Part shown: piece after piece, positions 34,562-45,375 of the stretch
How the letters are laid out: each line of letters opens with the position of its first letter
How positions within the stretch are numbered: the stretch's first letter is position 1
DNA from: Arthrinium phaeospermum
Lineage: Eukaryota; Ascomycota; Sordariomycetes; Amphisphaeriales; Apiosporaceae
DNA: 64,000 nucleotides
Reading direction: 5' to 3'
Assembly: GCA_006503535.1 (NCBI GenBank)
Contig: QYRS01000007.1
Coordinates: 806,001 to 870,000 of the forward strand
Notes under the pieces: generated by a model
Seen by the model: only the letters and a program-made list of their open reading frames with translations
Database searches by the model: none
What the model was told of the DNA's origin: nothing
Translations under genes and position numbers: made by a program

Positions 34562-35344
34562 TCACAATAGAGCCACCGCAAAGGCAAGACCAGCCACCAA
34601 CCCGATGGGGGCTTGCGACCCCGTCGCGGCCGCCGTCACGATGGCCGGCGGCGCCGTCGAGCTGGTAGATGCCACGGCCGGCGGCGTCGAGGTCTTGTTA
34701 GTGCCTGCAGGAGTCGGCAACATCGTCACCGTCACCGTCAGGCAGGGCGACGTCGAAGCGGCGCTGGGCGACATGTTGGGCGAGGAAGAAGAGGTGGCCG
34801 CTGGTGTGGGGGCGGAGCTCTTGAAGCTGCCGGCGGCCGTCGCGGAGCCCATGGCGCTGCCCATACCGCTCGCGAGACCCGAGGCACTGGCGGCGCCGGG
34901 GGCGGAGCTCTTGCAGGTTTTGACGCAGTTACATACTGTTGGGTTCCAGCATCGTCAGTATACACCTAACATACACATAGGATCGCCTCTTCTCTCTCGT
35001 ACAGGAGGGGGGGAGTGGGAGGAGGGGACTTTCTACTAACCTGCCTGGCTACCATCGATGACTGCTTGGTACTTGGCAGAAGGGCAACCGTCCTTCACAC
35101 ACCCCTCAATAGCCGCCATCATGCCCGCCTGCTGCGCGCACTGGCAGGCGAAGTCGGTGCCGGAGCAGCCTATGTCCGGCGCGCCCCTCATGAAGCACAT
35201 CTGGGCACATTTCGGAATCTCGGTTTGGGCCACCGTCATACACATCTTGTCGCTGCCGCCACCGCCATGTTCATCGTTCGCCAGGGCACCGCAGCCAAGT
35301 AGCCCCCAAACCGTACCGCCAAACAACAGACGATGACACTTCAT
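34562..35344 (-). CDS. CFEM-domain, probably GPI-anchored surface protein
   Basis: Two exons (35344-35041 and 34935-34562) with a 105-nt intron (donor GTTAGT, CTGAC branch point, acceptor ACAG, phase 1) give 225 residues. A signal peptide covers about residues 1-22. The CFEM domain follows: IPKCAQMCF, GCSGTDFACQC, EGCVKDGC, and VCNCVKTC completed across the splice junction. The aspartate just before ACQC is the residue that coordinates haem iron in characterised CFEM proteins. A Ser/Thr/Ala/Pro-rich stalk and a hydrophobic C-terminal tail (GLVAGLAFAVALL) predict GPI attachment. CFEM proteins of fungi act in haem capture, adhesion or host interaction; which applies here is unknown. One extra cysteine (KMCM) precedes the standard set. 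Confidence 0.88.
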
Positions 35345-36807
35345 GATTGTTTCGGAGTGGTTCGCGAAATCAATAAGAAAAATAAAAGATATGATTTATA
35401 AAGCGAGCGTTGTTGGGTATGCAGTCATAACAGACGTTAGGCCGTCTGTATGGGTGCTGAGGTGCTGGGAAGCCGGAAGACGGTTGGGCACATCTTGCAG
35501 CGGTATATTGCACTAGGTCCTTCGAACGAGAGAGTTCGAGGCAGAAACATCATGGTAAAGCCATTGATATATGACCTCACGAAGCCAACCTCATACCCCC
35601 TTTACCAAACAGCAATAACGTCAGTAGTGGACGGGGCGTCTGGGGGCGTATGGCCACGCCTGGGCTAAGAACCCTTTGGGACGAACGAACGCGCAAGCTA
35701 GCCAGGGGCTCGATCAAGGACCTGCGTGGGAGCCGCAAAGTCAAATCATTCGCTTGCGTTGGGGCCCGGCCCGTCGAAATAACAGAACGTTCGAAGGAGC
35801 AGGCAACTATCGCCTGGCTGTGCCGCGTGAGCCACGAACACGCTGACTCATGCGCTTCTTCTTCTTCTTCTTCCACAAGGGCAATCACTGGCTTACCGTT
35901 AGGTATTGTGCCAATACGCCATACTCAGCAAACGACTCCGGCATTCATATCCACCACCGCCTCTTCTAATCAAGAAGAAACAGTTCCCGCCAAACACACT
36001 GGCTGCCCCCCTCACCGAGTTCAAGCCGATGGAGATGCCAGTGAGTATCTTGGCCGATCTTAAACACAGCAATTAGAGACTGGGACCTAGAGCCTGATTT
36101 GGAATTTTGGATGGTGTGCCTGAAGACGAGATGATCCCTTTGATGGACATATCCGAAGAGACTTTCCTATTATTCGTGGCGATGCACACACAAGGGAAGA
36201 CCACAATCCAGCAGAGCCATCTCGAGTCATTAGTCAATCGAAGGTTTGCCCGCCCATATTGTGAGAAGCATCTCTGACTGGTCCACCGACGCCTCCCCAC
36301 GAAAGCTTGAAAAGGAATGAGATGAATTACCACGGAAATACACTTTCAGGCGTGATCAAGCCCCTTATGCACCCAGGTTTCTTTGCTTGTTTTGCAAACG
36401 CTTAACAGTACGACGCGATAATTGGTTTTCTATCAGCCAATAAGAGATACTCCAGTGACATCGCCTGCTCGAGATACGATGATTCTTGCATAGCCTTACT
36501 GAGCCGCTAATACCAGCCTCGGTAACCAAGAACGACTCGCTTCTCTATTTCGATGTCTGCGATGATCTGGCGCTGGGGCTAGATCATACTAGCAACACAA
36601 ATGTCATGTGAGGAAACGTCCCGCGGTTAGTTAAGTAGGGAAAGCTCATGAACATGGGAATATGTGCGTGCCGTGACTTGCCACGCTGCGCACTACTGAG
36701 TTGTCTTCCTCCCTCGGTCAACGGGCTTCCAAAACAGCTGCAGTCTTCGTAGTCCTTACTGCGGATAGCATGAATGCAAGTCTTCTCGCTTATCCCTACT
36801 CGTTTGT
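35345..36807. other. Intergenic between CFEM and TFIIIC genes
   Basis: It contains the CFEM promoter and the TFIIIC subunit 3' flank. A short coding-like frame ends at 36075 but has no start, domain or partner exon that I can identify. Nothing else is called. Confidence 0.45.
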
Positions 36808-38014
36808 CTAGTTCTCATCGAGGTCCATGTCGGGATCAGGGTAATTCCCCGACGCTTCGTACTTGTCGCCATCTTCTTCTGAGGCACCGCCGCTGCCCAT
36901 GCCTTCATCGTCGTCTTGGTTTATGCTCATTACAGAGGCATCGCGCAACTCATGCCGAGGGGCTGGAGTTGACCTAGACTCATTCTCATCCGAGCTTATG
37001 GTTCTGGAATTAGAAGCAGCCCGTCCTCCGACATCCGCATCCCCCTGAGGGTGAAGGCCCCCGATTAGTTGTTTCCCCTTCGCACGCTGACCTCGAGGTG
37101 TCTTCTTGGTAGACTTTCTTCGACTCTTATTGTCCTTGGTCTTAGCAACGACAGTCACCTCGTCCGTCTCCCCCTTTTTCTTCTTGAGCGCAATGAACTT
37201 GGCTAAGAAATCGCCCTGCTCGACTCGTTCCCGCGAAGCCCCTGGCTCGGGCCTCGGCACCAGGACATCTTGATTATGCTCGCTGTCACTTATCTCATAG
37301 TCGTCTTCGTCAAACATTATCTTACGTTGCCGGCGCATAACCTTTTCGTTGTTGGGCTTCAAGACCTTCTCCGTGGTCATGATTCTGGCCGAAGAGACGG
37401 CCAGGAGATCAATATCGCCATCCAGCCGCTGGACAGCGGGTAGCGGCTCGGCGCTATTGTGCTGAGTGAGAATCATCTCGGAGCCAACGTTCTCTGACCA
37501 TTGCCCCTCATATATTCGACCTCGATATGATATGACAGGCTTGGCAGAGTGCAGGTCGAGAATCTGGACTTCCTCGGTCGCGTCTGGGTCGTTGTCTTCA
37601 TTGACGAACTCCCCATCTCCGCCGTCGGGCGCGTTCTCCTCGTCGTCATCTGCGGCGGGATCTCTGCTGAACTTAGCACGGTCCTCGCTGAATCTGATTG
37701 CAAGCATCTCATCGTGGGACTTTTCTTTCAGACCACCGCGGCCGTTCATGACAGTCTTTTGCTGCTTGCTGATGAAATCAGTCTTGGAGAGGTCCAGAGT
37801 CACATAGTATGTCTAGTTGATGTGAGTGCTCTAAACGACGACGACGGAGGAGTTGGGCTTGGGGCAAACAAACCTCGGTTTCTGTAGTAGAATACTCGTA
37901 TTCCCAGTCCGAATCATCATCTTCTTGAGCAAGCGGTACTGAGGCATGGTTGTTAGTGAGCGTCGGATCCGGCCTAGCGGCGTTGAAAGCTGCTGGCTGG
38001 TCGGAGTTATCCAT
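36808..38014 (-). CDS. Transcription factor TFIIIC subunit (Tau55/Sfc7-like)
   Basis: Two exons (38014-37874 and 37812-36808) with a 61-nt intron (donor GTTTGT, acceptor CTAG, phase 0) give 381 residues. The junction completes the sequence DWEYEYSTTETE followed by TYYVTLDLS, the signature of the TFIIIC subunit-6 triple-barrel domain (yeast tau55, fission-yeast Sfc7, human GTF3C6). The second half of the barrel includes LDLHSAKPVISYRGRIYEGQ, ending with the LGT-like strand MILTQ. The C-terminal 200 residues are charged and low-complexity with basic clusters (KSRRKSTKKTPRGQRAKGK), typical of nuclear proteins. TFIIIC binds the internal promoters of tRNA genes. The gene is divergent from HIS7 across 652 bp. 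Confidence 0.85.
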
Positions 38015-38666
38015 CGGGGCGTCGAATAGTTGAATAAGTTGATGGTTTGAGGATTGGTTGCATTGAATGTTCAGCTAATAGAGCTCAGAGCAGTCTGGGT
38101 GCAGATTGACATAGGATCTGCAAGTAGTCGAATATTGCTGGTTAAATGGTAAAGAAGTTCCGTATGGTCTCTCAGGATGGGAGACGAATTATTTTCCAAT
38201 CAACCTTATGAACCCTCCTTGAGTTGGTCCTCGGGATGGTAGCTTTGATCCTTGTTTCCCTCAAAAGACGTGCATGTACCTAACTTACCGCTGTACCTTT
38301 GGAAGAGTGGGTACTGCCTTCCAAGGCATGGCGGGGCATTTCACCAAGTCAATCAATGTCAATTCAACGCTTGCTACCCCTCCATCAGCTGAAGACCTGC
38401 CGTGCTAATGTTTTCCGCTCCGGACCACCACCCACCTTATCTGCCCGTTGACTCATTCCAGACCCAGGTTGATCCCGACGCTCTGCCGACTCGCCTACGC
38501 ATAAAATAGCCCGAGCCGTCTTTCGACAAGGACACTTGTACACGGTATTACTCCAAAGACGCGCCTTCACCAACCCTTGACATCCGTGGCCTGCCCATCG
38601 CATACGAACCCGCCCTCTTTACTGCGTCCCTCATTAGAGGAAGATATAACACATCCACCGGCCGCT
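38015..38666. other. Divergent promoter region TFIIIC subunit/HIS7
   Basis: The region should contain both promoters. No TGACTC-type Gcn4/CPC1 element stood out close to the HIS7 start, although TTGACTCATT at 38448-38457 contains TGACTCA, the consensus core of that amino-acid-starvation activator. Confidence 0.5.
38449..38456. promoter_or_regulatory. TGACTCA element, candidate CPC1/Gcn4 site
   Basis: The heptamer TGACTCA, the core bound by the amino-acid-starvation activators Gcn4 and CPC1/CpcA, lies about 210 bases upstream of the HIS7 start codon. General amino-acid control of histidine genes by this factor is well known in yeasts and filamentous fungi, so the site is plausible. The motif alone is short and could be chance. 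Confidence 0.5.
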
Positions 38667-40298
38667 ATGCCGACAGTCTATCTGCTCGACTACGTAGCGG
38701 GCAACGTTCGCTCTCTCTCCAACGCCATCGAAAAGTGCGGTTACACTGTTTCTCGGGTTAGCTCCCCCGAAGAGGTCGCCAATGCCGACAAGCTGATCCT
38801 GCCGGGCGTCGGCCACTTCGGCCACTGCATGTCGCAGCTCGCCTCGGCTGGCTACCTGCCTGCCGTCAAAGCCCATATTGCCGCCGGTAAACCCTTCATG
38901 GCCATCTGCGTCGGTATACAAGCGCTATTCGAAGGATCCGTCGAGGACCCGGGCGTCTCGGGCTTGGGACTTATCAAGGGAAGCTTGGACCGGTTCGACG
39001 ACAAGGACAAGAGCGTGCCACACATCGGCTGGAACAGCGCCAACTCGGGCTCGAAAAGCTTGCACGACCTACAGCCAGGCAGCAAGTACTATTATGTGCA
39101 CAGCTACAAGTATCCTTACAAGGCCGGAGAGCTCGAGGCGCAAGGGTGGACAGTAGCTACTGGAACATATGGAAACGAAACTTTTGTGGGCGCAGTGGCC
39201 AAGGACAACATCTTGGCGACGCAGTTCCACCCCGAAAAGAGCGGCGTAGCAGGTCTGAGGGTCCTCAAGTCCTTCCTTACCGGCGAAGGCGTAAAGTCAC
39301 TGGGCCAGCAGCTCACCGGCCCTGCGCCGACAGGCGGCTTGACCCGCCGCGTGATAGCGTGTCTTGATGTGAGAACAAATGACCAGGGCGATCTGGTCGT
39401 CACCAAGGGAGACCAATATGATGTGCGCGAAAAAGGCGACGATCGCGGCGTGCGAAATCTCGGCAAGCCCGTCGAGATGGCCAAGAAATACTACGAGCAA
39501 GGCGCGGATGAGGTGACATTCTTGAACATTACCTCCTTCCGGGACTGCCCGATTGCCGATCTGCCCATGCTCGAAATCCTGCGCCGTACAGCAGAAACCG
39601 TCTTTGTACCCCTGACCATCGGCGGAGGAATTCGCGACACCGTCGATACAGACGGCACCAAGGTCTCGGCTCTGGAAATCGCCACCATGTACTTCAAGAG
39701 CGGCGCGGACAAGGTTAGCATTGGTAGCGATGCTGTACTGGCAGCCGAGGAGTATTACAGCCTCGGCAGAAAGCTGTTTGGCAACACGGCCATCGAGCAA
39801 ATCAGCCGAGCGTACGGCAACCAGGCCGTCGTCGTCTCCATCGACCCCAAGCGCGTGTTCGTGCCCAAACAAGACGCCACGCGCCACGCGACCATCCACA
39901 CCGCGTTCCCCGGCCCCAAGGGCGAGGAGTACTGCTGGTACGCTTGCACCATCAAGGGCGGCCGTGAAACCCGCGACATGGACGTCGTCGAGCTGGTCCA
40001 GGCCGTCGAGGCCATGGGCGCCGGCGAGATCCTGCTCAACTGCATCGACCGCGACGGCACCAACAGCGGCTTCGATCTCGAGCTCATCAACCAGGTCAAG
40101 AGCTCGATCCGCATCCCCGTCATCGCCTCGAGCGGCGCCGGCAACCCCAGCCACTTCGAGGAGGTCTTCCAGAAGACCCCGACCGATGCCGCATTGGGCG
40201 CGGGCATGTTCCACCGGGGCGAGTACACGGTGCAGCAGGTCAAGGATCACCTGGCCGAAAAGGGGCTCGAGGTTAGGAAGTTTGAAGGTGACTTATAG
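38667..40298 (+). CDS. HIS7: Imidazole glycerol phosphate synthase HisHF
   Basis: An intronless gene of 543 residues, the size of fungal HIS7. It fuses a glutamine amidotransferase and a cyclase that together convert PRFAR and glutamine to imidazole glycerol phosphate and AICAR, the fifth step of histidine biosynthesis and a link to purine synthesis. The amidotransferase domain (about 1-210) has the oxyanion region [10 protein letters not shown], the nucleophile in MAICVGIQ (C81) and the His-Glu pair in ATQFHPEK (H188, E190). The HisF (beta-alpha)8 barrel starts near [10 protein letters not shown] (catalytic Asp about 234) and continues through the phosphate-binding IGGGIRDT and VSIDPKR to IASSGAGN and [13 protein letters not shown] 38667 is chosen because MPTVYLLDY is the family start; the open frame extends upstream without an ATG. 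Confidence 0.97.
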   Translation: MPTVYLLDYVAGNVRSLSNAIEKCGYTVSRVSSPEEVANADKLILPGVGHFGHCMSQLASAGYLPAVKAHIAAGKPFMAICVGIQALFEGSVEDPGVSGLGLIKGSLDRFDDKDKSVPHIGWNSANSGSKSLHDLQPGSKYYYVHSYKYPYKAGELEAQGWTVATGTYGNETFVGAVAKDNILATQFHPEKSGVAGLRVLKSFLTGEGVKSLGQQLTGPAPTGGLTRRVIACLDVRTNDQGDLVVTKGDQYDVREKGDDRGVRNLGKPVEMAKKYYEQGADEVTFLNITSFRDCPIADLPMLEILRRTAETVFVPLTIGGGIRDTVDTDGTKVSALEIATMYFKSGADKVSIGSDAVLAAEEYYSLGRKLFGNTAIEQISRAYGNQAVVVSIDPKRVFVPKQDATRHATIHTAFPGPKGEEYCWYACTIKGGRETRDMDVVELVQAVEAMGAGEILLNCIDRDGTNSGFDLELINQVKSSIRIPVIASSGAGNPSHFEEVFQKTPTDAALGAGMFHRGEYTVQQVKDHLAEKGLEVRKFEGDL

Positions 40299-41039
40299 GG
40301 GGCAGCATGTAGCGACGACTGCGATGGGAAAAAGCGGATGAATAGCAACTAAGGAAATGGAAAAGGGAAGGGCCGGAATTATTGGGGCTTTATAGAGAGA
40401 ACGGTTTATGTGATGACACACTTGAGATGATACACTTGGCCCAAAAGTACCGATCTCGGGACAAATAGGAGCAGGTAGACGAACATATCACCACATCCAA
40501 AACAGTCACATAATAGGTGACCATGTACGTCAAATCATATATCACAGGGCATAGAGACCGCGGATAGATAAGGGAATGCAAATTCCTGTATTGAAAGCTT
40601 TTACCCTCTCGTGAGAACTACCTAAACAACGACGAACCTTGGGCAAAACGGCACCCATTACTACAAAGGCCCAGAAAAACAATCCCCGATACAACCGAAT
40701 GGACGACGACAGGTAGAAGTACAGACTAGGTTTCGCAACCAACAATCTGGCCAACATTAGTAGTGCGTACAACAAACTGGTCAAGCAAGATACAACCCAA
40801 GACGTTGATTTCCCGACAGGAACGCCAAAATGCATTTTTGTCACCGATGCAGAATCAAGACATGGACTGGGAAAAGAAAGGAATAGAGTTCGCAAACACA
40901 ATGCTCAGAGCGACCGGCAAATCCCCCAGAACCCCAGGCAGACGATGCGATCGGAAACGACGGTATCGAGCGTCGGCGACGAATGATGCCGATGAGAAAA
41001 ACCTATAACTCCTAATCAAGTGACTGCGTGTGGGAATTC
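40299..41039. other. Convergent intergenic region HIS7/antizyme
   Basis: This is the 3' flank of both genes. No coding feature is recognised. Confidence 0.5.
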
Positions 41040-41963
41040 TTAGACTTCCATGCCCATGAATAACCACTTGTTGCTGGTGGTGTCCAGCTCTTTGGACCAG
41101 TGGTCCAGCGTGGTGAGTTCGAAGCCAACCCACTGAAGACTTCTCATCAGTGCTTTGGCGTCGCCCTCAGGTATCGATCGTTCCATGCAGATGACGACGC
41201 GGGAGCATTCCAATGGGTCGGCGAGCTCGATCAAGCCGATAAGACTGCACAGGTAAGTTAGCATCTTGTAATTGCAGGACAATTGGTTGGGGAAAAGGGG
41301 GGAAACACTTACGCTTGCTTCAAGTCGCGACCAATGAGCCCCGAGTCAAAGAAGGCAAAGAGGGATCTCTCTTCGCCGTCGTCGGCAACGAACGCGCGGA
41401 AGCTAGCACCTCCAACGTAGTCCCAGAACTCCATCCATCCACAGAGTCCTGCGGCGCCCTTCATCATGTGGCTGCCCACGCTGGAGGAATAGGAAGACGG
41501 TGGTGTGAAGTAATCGTCAGGTGGTGTAGGTGGTGTTTGAACACCCGTCAGGACGGAGCCATTACCGACCATGTTCCCCTCAACCTGGAACACGGTTTTC
41601 ATGGTCTCGCAAAAGAATCTCTCACATTCTTCCCTGATCTGGAGTGTTGCCCCCCCTCGGCGGCTGGCGGTGTTGCGGCGGGTCGAACTGGCATGCTTCT
41701 TGGCTTTGGGCTTGATAGCGAGCTCGTTGTTCGAGGTGATGGCCGCGAGGGGGGGACTTGTCGGAGGGGATGGTAGACCTGAGATAGGAACCTCAGGAAT
41801 ACCACTCGGCCCCTGCAGCCACGGTAGTGCAGTAGTGCATGCCCTTCAGCGAGGCCGAAGGGTCAACGAAGTAGCAACTGGCGAGGACATTGGCCTGGCG
41901 CGCCACGGCCTCGCCATAGTTACTACTAAAATTATTATTACTGTTGTTTTTCATTGGCGCCAT
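41040..41963 (-). CDS. OAZ1: Ornithine decarboxylase antizyme, +1 frameshifted
   Basis: The coding sequence is split over two frames. ORF1 runs 41963-41793 (56 codons, starting MAPMKNN) and ends in TCC TGA. Skipping the T at 41795 continues in the next frame at 41794 (GAG GTT CCT) to 41313; a 68-nt intron (donor GTAAGT, CTAAC branch point, acceptor GCAG) leads to the last exon 41244-41040. The total is 284 residues. The C-terminal half is an antizyme domain: ERSLFAFFDSGLIG, LIGLIELADPLECSRVVIC, SLQWVGFEL and a closing KWLFMGMEV, aligning with the human block LVGLLELAEE. Antizyme binds ornithine decarboxylase, sends it to the proteasome without ubiquitin and blocks polyamine uptake. High polyamines stimulate the frameshift, closing a feedback loop. 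An in-frame stop precedes ORF1, supporting its start. Confidence 0.92.
41793..41798 (-). promoter_or_regulatory. Programmed +1 ribosomal frameshift site UCC-UGA
   Basis: On the minus strand ORF1 of the antizyme gene ends TAT TCC TGA GGT. TCC-TGA is the shift site used by most known antizymes: the ribosome pauses at the slow UGA codon and slips one base forward, reading UCC then GAG. The downstream frame is open for 160 codons from exactly this point, and no splice donor and acceptor could replace the shift without losing conserved sequence. Confidence 0.9.
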
Positions 41964-44081
41964 TGCTCCTGATTGGCTCCAGGGCTATTTCTTGAGATAC
42001 TGGTTTCGGAAGGGGGTGCGAGGTGGTCCGTAGACAATCGGCGGTAGTGGCAAGGCGGTTGGAGGTGTTTGACTCGTGTGCAGGATGCGCGAGGTGATTG
42101 CGGTGACAATTGGCTTCGTGGATGCAGGTGGCAGGTCGCAAGAAGTGTAGGTAATCTGTTCAGGACTTGTTGATGAGGTGTGTTTGTGTATGGATTCTGA
42201 ACTTTGAGAAAAACCCGGGCGAGGTTGTGTGGTAGGTGATGTGACAGCGGTCAAAGGGAAAGGTAAAAGCAGGAATTGGCAGATTGGGGAAGGGCGAACA
42301 ACGAGGAGAAATAGGTGCGAAGGTTCAATGCTCGAATGCACAATCGGACATAGGTGGATCTGATTGGGCGTCCAATGCGACCAATGCGCCCACTAAGTTC
42401 TGGAAACGGCTTTTGGCTCCAGCGCCGACCCTGGTCTTTCCTGCTGGTTCTTCTCCCTAGCCCAGGAGCCCAGCCCGTAGCGTGGCAACAGTTGTTAGAG
42501 CCACCAACCTTACCTCACTCAATTCGGCCGTCCATTCCATCAATCATCTCCATTCACTCATACACGTTTTGCTTTGTATTGAATTGGCAATTCCTTTAGT
42601 CATATTACACCACAAAAGCCAAAGGACAAGGAATTCCAAGTGTTACAGTACTACTAAACAGAAAGGCACATGCTCTGGGCTGGTACTATTACTACGTTGT
42701 GGTTCGATATTGACTCACCAATTGTCGGAGACCAGATGTTTGGCAGGGCTATCAGTGACTATCATGTCCGGTAAGAGTTCGGTGCTGGAATCTAGCAAGT
42801 AACGCAATATTGGGCCACACCGGTATGCGGCACCCTTCCAATCATTCGAGTCACCCGCTTCGGCTTACACCGCACTCCTGCTCGCGTCGCGATCATCGTT
42901 GACGGAATTGATTCATCGCTTGATGTAATGTGCGTCCCAACTTACTACTACTGCATGGCTCAAACAACTAGCCTCTTGCTGTTTTGTCCTCTTTCTCGTC
43001 TCCAACGATCCATTTCCATTGCTTCCGAGAGGTGTTCCGAAAAGGCCGGTTGCTGCAACAGCGGCAGTCCCCAAGCGCTTGGCGTCAATATGCACCCAGT
43101 TAATCCAGGGTTCTCTTTACGGTTCCATTGTAGGTAGCGATAGTGCATGATGCCATCTTGACCGTTGCCATGGAGTGTATCCGTAATACACAGACATTGG
43201 AGTCTTTGCGCGTTGTACATACGATGGTAGCCTCGTAGCATGCAACTGGCATGCATAACATGCATCCGGCGTTCAACATCCTTCACCTGCCTCCTGCCCG
43301 CCCACTTCGTCCCACATCTACTGTTTTGGGTGTGGTTGGCTGGCTAGGCTGGTTGGTCTCGTCCGGAAGTAGGGGGCTTGGGGGAGAGAAACAAAGGCGG
43401 CGTGCCCCGCAATCCCAGAATCCCAGGCGGAGGAGGGGTTCCACTCAACTCCATTAAGCTGAATCGGGTATCGATAAGGCATGAGAGACAAGGGTCTCGG
43501 GTGACGGGGGCATTCTAGGCGTTGCCGGCATGGCAGCTGGGTCACGGTGCAGAGAGCCAGTTAGCCAGTCAATGATTAATAAAGTTGACTTTTGGGTAGC
43601 AACGATAAGCGGAGGAGGGAGGAGGTGTCTTCCAGACCAGGCCTGACCTCATGACAGGATGATGCCACGAGCTGCGAGCCACGGGGACCATATTTCTACC
43701 AACGCAGGGCGTCGTTATCTAATCACAGCGAGCATGTACTACTACAGAGCATGATTTCAAGCCGAGCTCGCTCCCCTTCTCTCCATCAATGATTGATAAG
43801 TCGAAGCTTGTTTCTACTTCCTCCCTCAACCTACTGTGTAAGTCGGAAAACATAGAGATGGTGCGATGGTTTCACCAGACTAGCTTCTTCTCCTCTCTCT
43901 GTGACGCGGGGAACCTTCACGGCACTCTTTAGATCGAGTATAGCCTCCCCATCGCTGTCTCGTATTGTCATGACCATAGCACAACCTACCAAACCCCCAT
44001 GTTACCGAGCAACGAGTAAAGACCAGCAGTAATCTGGGAATACCCGCCTGCAGGCCCGACGGATCCGTCCAACGACCTGAC
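41964..44081. other. Long divergent intergenic region antizyme/Yippee
   Basis: It should hold the antizyme 5' leader and both promoters. No gene is recognised; frames here are short and without domains. Confidence 0.45.
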
Positions 44082-44951
44082 ATGCAGCGTGCTAACCCTA
44101 ACATGACCAACGGCACTTCCTGGCCCGGTGGTCCGTCACCGCGATACCCGTTATACCTGCTTCCGAGCTTTAGTCTCCCTTTCCAACGACGACAAGTCTC
44201 GCCAGCGAGCCCAAGCCCCTCCTCTCCTCCAGCTGAGAATGCCGTGCCGCCACTGTCTAGCTCCCCCACGGAGTCTTCCCTCTCGAGCTCGGTCGGAAGC
44301 TCCCAGTCGTCTGCGTACGCGCCCTCGCGGCTCTCCTTTGCCTCCTCCTCCTCCGACTATGTCGAAAGCCTAGAGGAGCAACAGCCTGAAAACCCGAGGC
44401 TTTTGAAAGTCCGCCCCGACACGATCCGGTGCTCGACGTGCTCCACAGACCTGGCCTTCGCCTCGCAGATCGTGAGCAAGGGCTTCACCGGTCGCTACGG
44501 ACGCGCATACCTCGTCTCGCCACCTGAAACCGACGGCTCGGGCGGACCGGGCTCGGGAAGCCTCGTGAATATCAAGATCGGGAAGCCGGAGTCGCGCCTG
44601 CTGGTCACGGGCTCGCACATCGTGGCCGACGTGACATGCAACATATGCCATGCCAAGGTGGGATGGAAGTACGTGGACGCCAAAGAGGAGTCCCAGAAAT
44701 ACAAGGTCGGGAAGTACATACTGGAAACCCACCGAACGGTGGACTATAAGCACTGGGAAGACGCCGCCACGGTGGACGTCCCGGAATTTGCGGCGTCGCC
44801 CCACCACGACAAGCACTCGCTGGATGCTGCTGAACCGGTTCTGTTCAACTCGGATGACGAGGATGAATGTGAGGATATTTTCTCGGGCACGTGGGATGCC
44901 GCGGTTGTTGCCAAGAGACGAGCTCGCAAACGTCTACCGCCATATTGTTGA
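44082..44951 (+). CDS. Yippee-family zinc-binding protein
   Basis: An intronless gene of 289 residues. The N-terminal 100 residues are Ser/Pro-rich. The conserved Yippee domain begins near IRCSTCSTDLAFASQIVSKGFTG-type sequence (about residues 108-130) and carries two CxxC pairs, CSTC and CNICHAKVGWKY, about 75 residues apart, then the YKVGKYILE strand. Yippee domains bind one zinc and are related to cereblon and Mis18 folds; family members act in nuclear or cytoskeletal processes and as substrate receptors, with no single defined reaction. The acidic C-terminus (DDEDECED) is followed by a basic end. ATG 44082 is the first of the frame; an ATG seven codons on (MTNGT) is a possible alternative. 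Confidence 0.85.
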   Translation: MQRANPNMTNGTSWPGGPSPRYPLYLLPSFSLPFQRRQVSPASPSPSSPPAENAVPPLSSSPTESSLSSSVGSSQSSAYAPSRLSFASSSSDYVESLEEQQPENPRLLKVRPDTIRCSTCSTDLAFASQIVSKGFTGRYGRAYLVSPPETDGSGGPGSGSLVNIKIGKPESRLLVTGSHIVADVTCNICHAKVGWKYVDAKEESQKYKVGKYILETHRTVDYKHWEDAATVDVPEFAASPHHDKHSLDAAEPVLFNSDDEDECEDIFSGTWDAAVVAKRRARKRLPPYC

Positions 44952-45375
44952 GTGGCAGGTACTGAGTGTCTATGCCTCAGGGCCATCAACGAAACCCAAT
45001 ATTCTTTTCAGGCCAAAGGTTGTCATTGGTTAGGAGACGCTTTACGTCCATTTATACCCAACCCGATATCGTCACGATTAGGAGTCATAGGAGGTTCTCT
45101 GGAGTTTTGGGGGTTCTGAATACGTTTAAGGAGTTAGTTGTTTGAAGGCCAGCAAAGCAATGTTGTAATTCTGTCTATATTGGTCGTCTAGATTGTCGAT
45201 ACCCTCCTCTATGAACAATATCCAACGTATACATGTATCCACGATGCAGTGTCTATGTAGACAGAATCAATATAGGCGCCTCGATCAATATCAACGTGCT
45301 CAGGGTATCCTTCGGTCTATTAAGCATGGCAGTTTCTTAATCCTTTATTCGAGTACTCATCAATACTGTGATATC
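44952..45375. other. Convergent intergenic region Yippee/DTD1
   Basis: This is the 3' flank of both genes; nothing else is seen. Confidence 0.5.

Noticed and set aside
35960..36075. Short coding-like frame ending at a TAG at 36073-36075
   Set aside because: No start codon, splice partner or recognisable family could be found.
41599..41805. A 68-codon minus-strand ORF overlapping the antizyme gene as possible ORF1
   Set aside because: It is in the wrong register: reaching the antizyme frame from it would need a -1 or +2 shift, and the true ORF1 with TCC TGA is in another frame.
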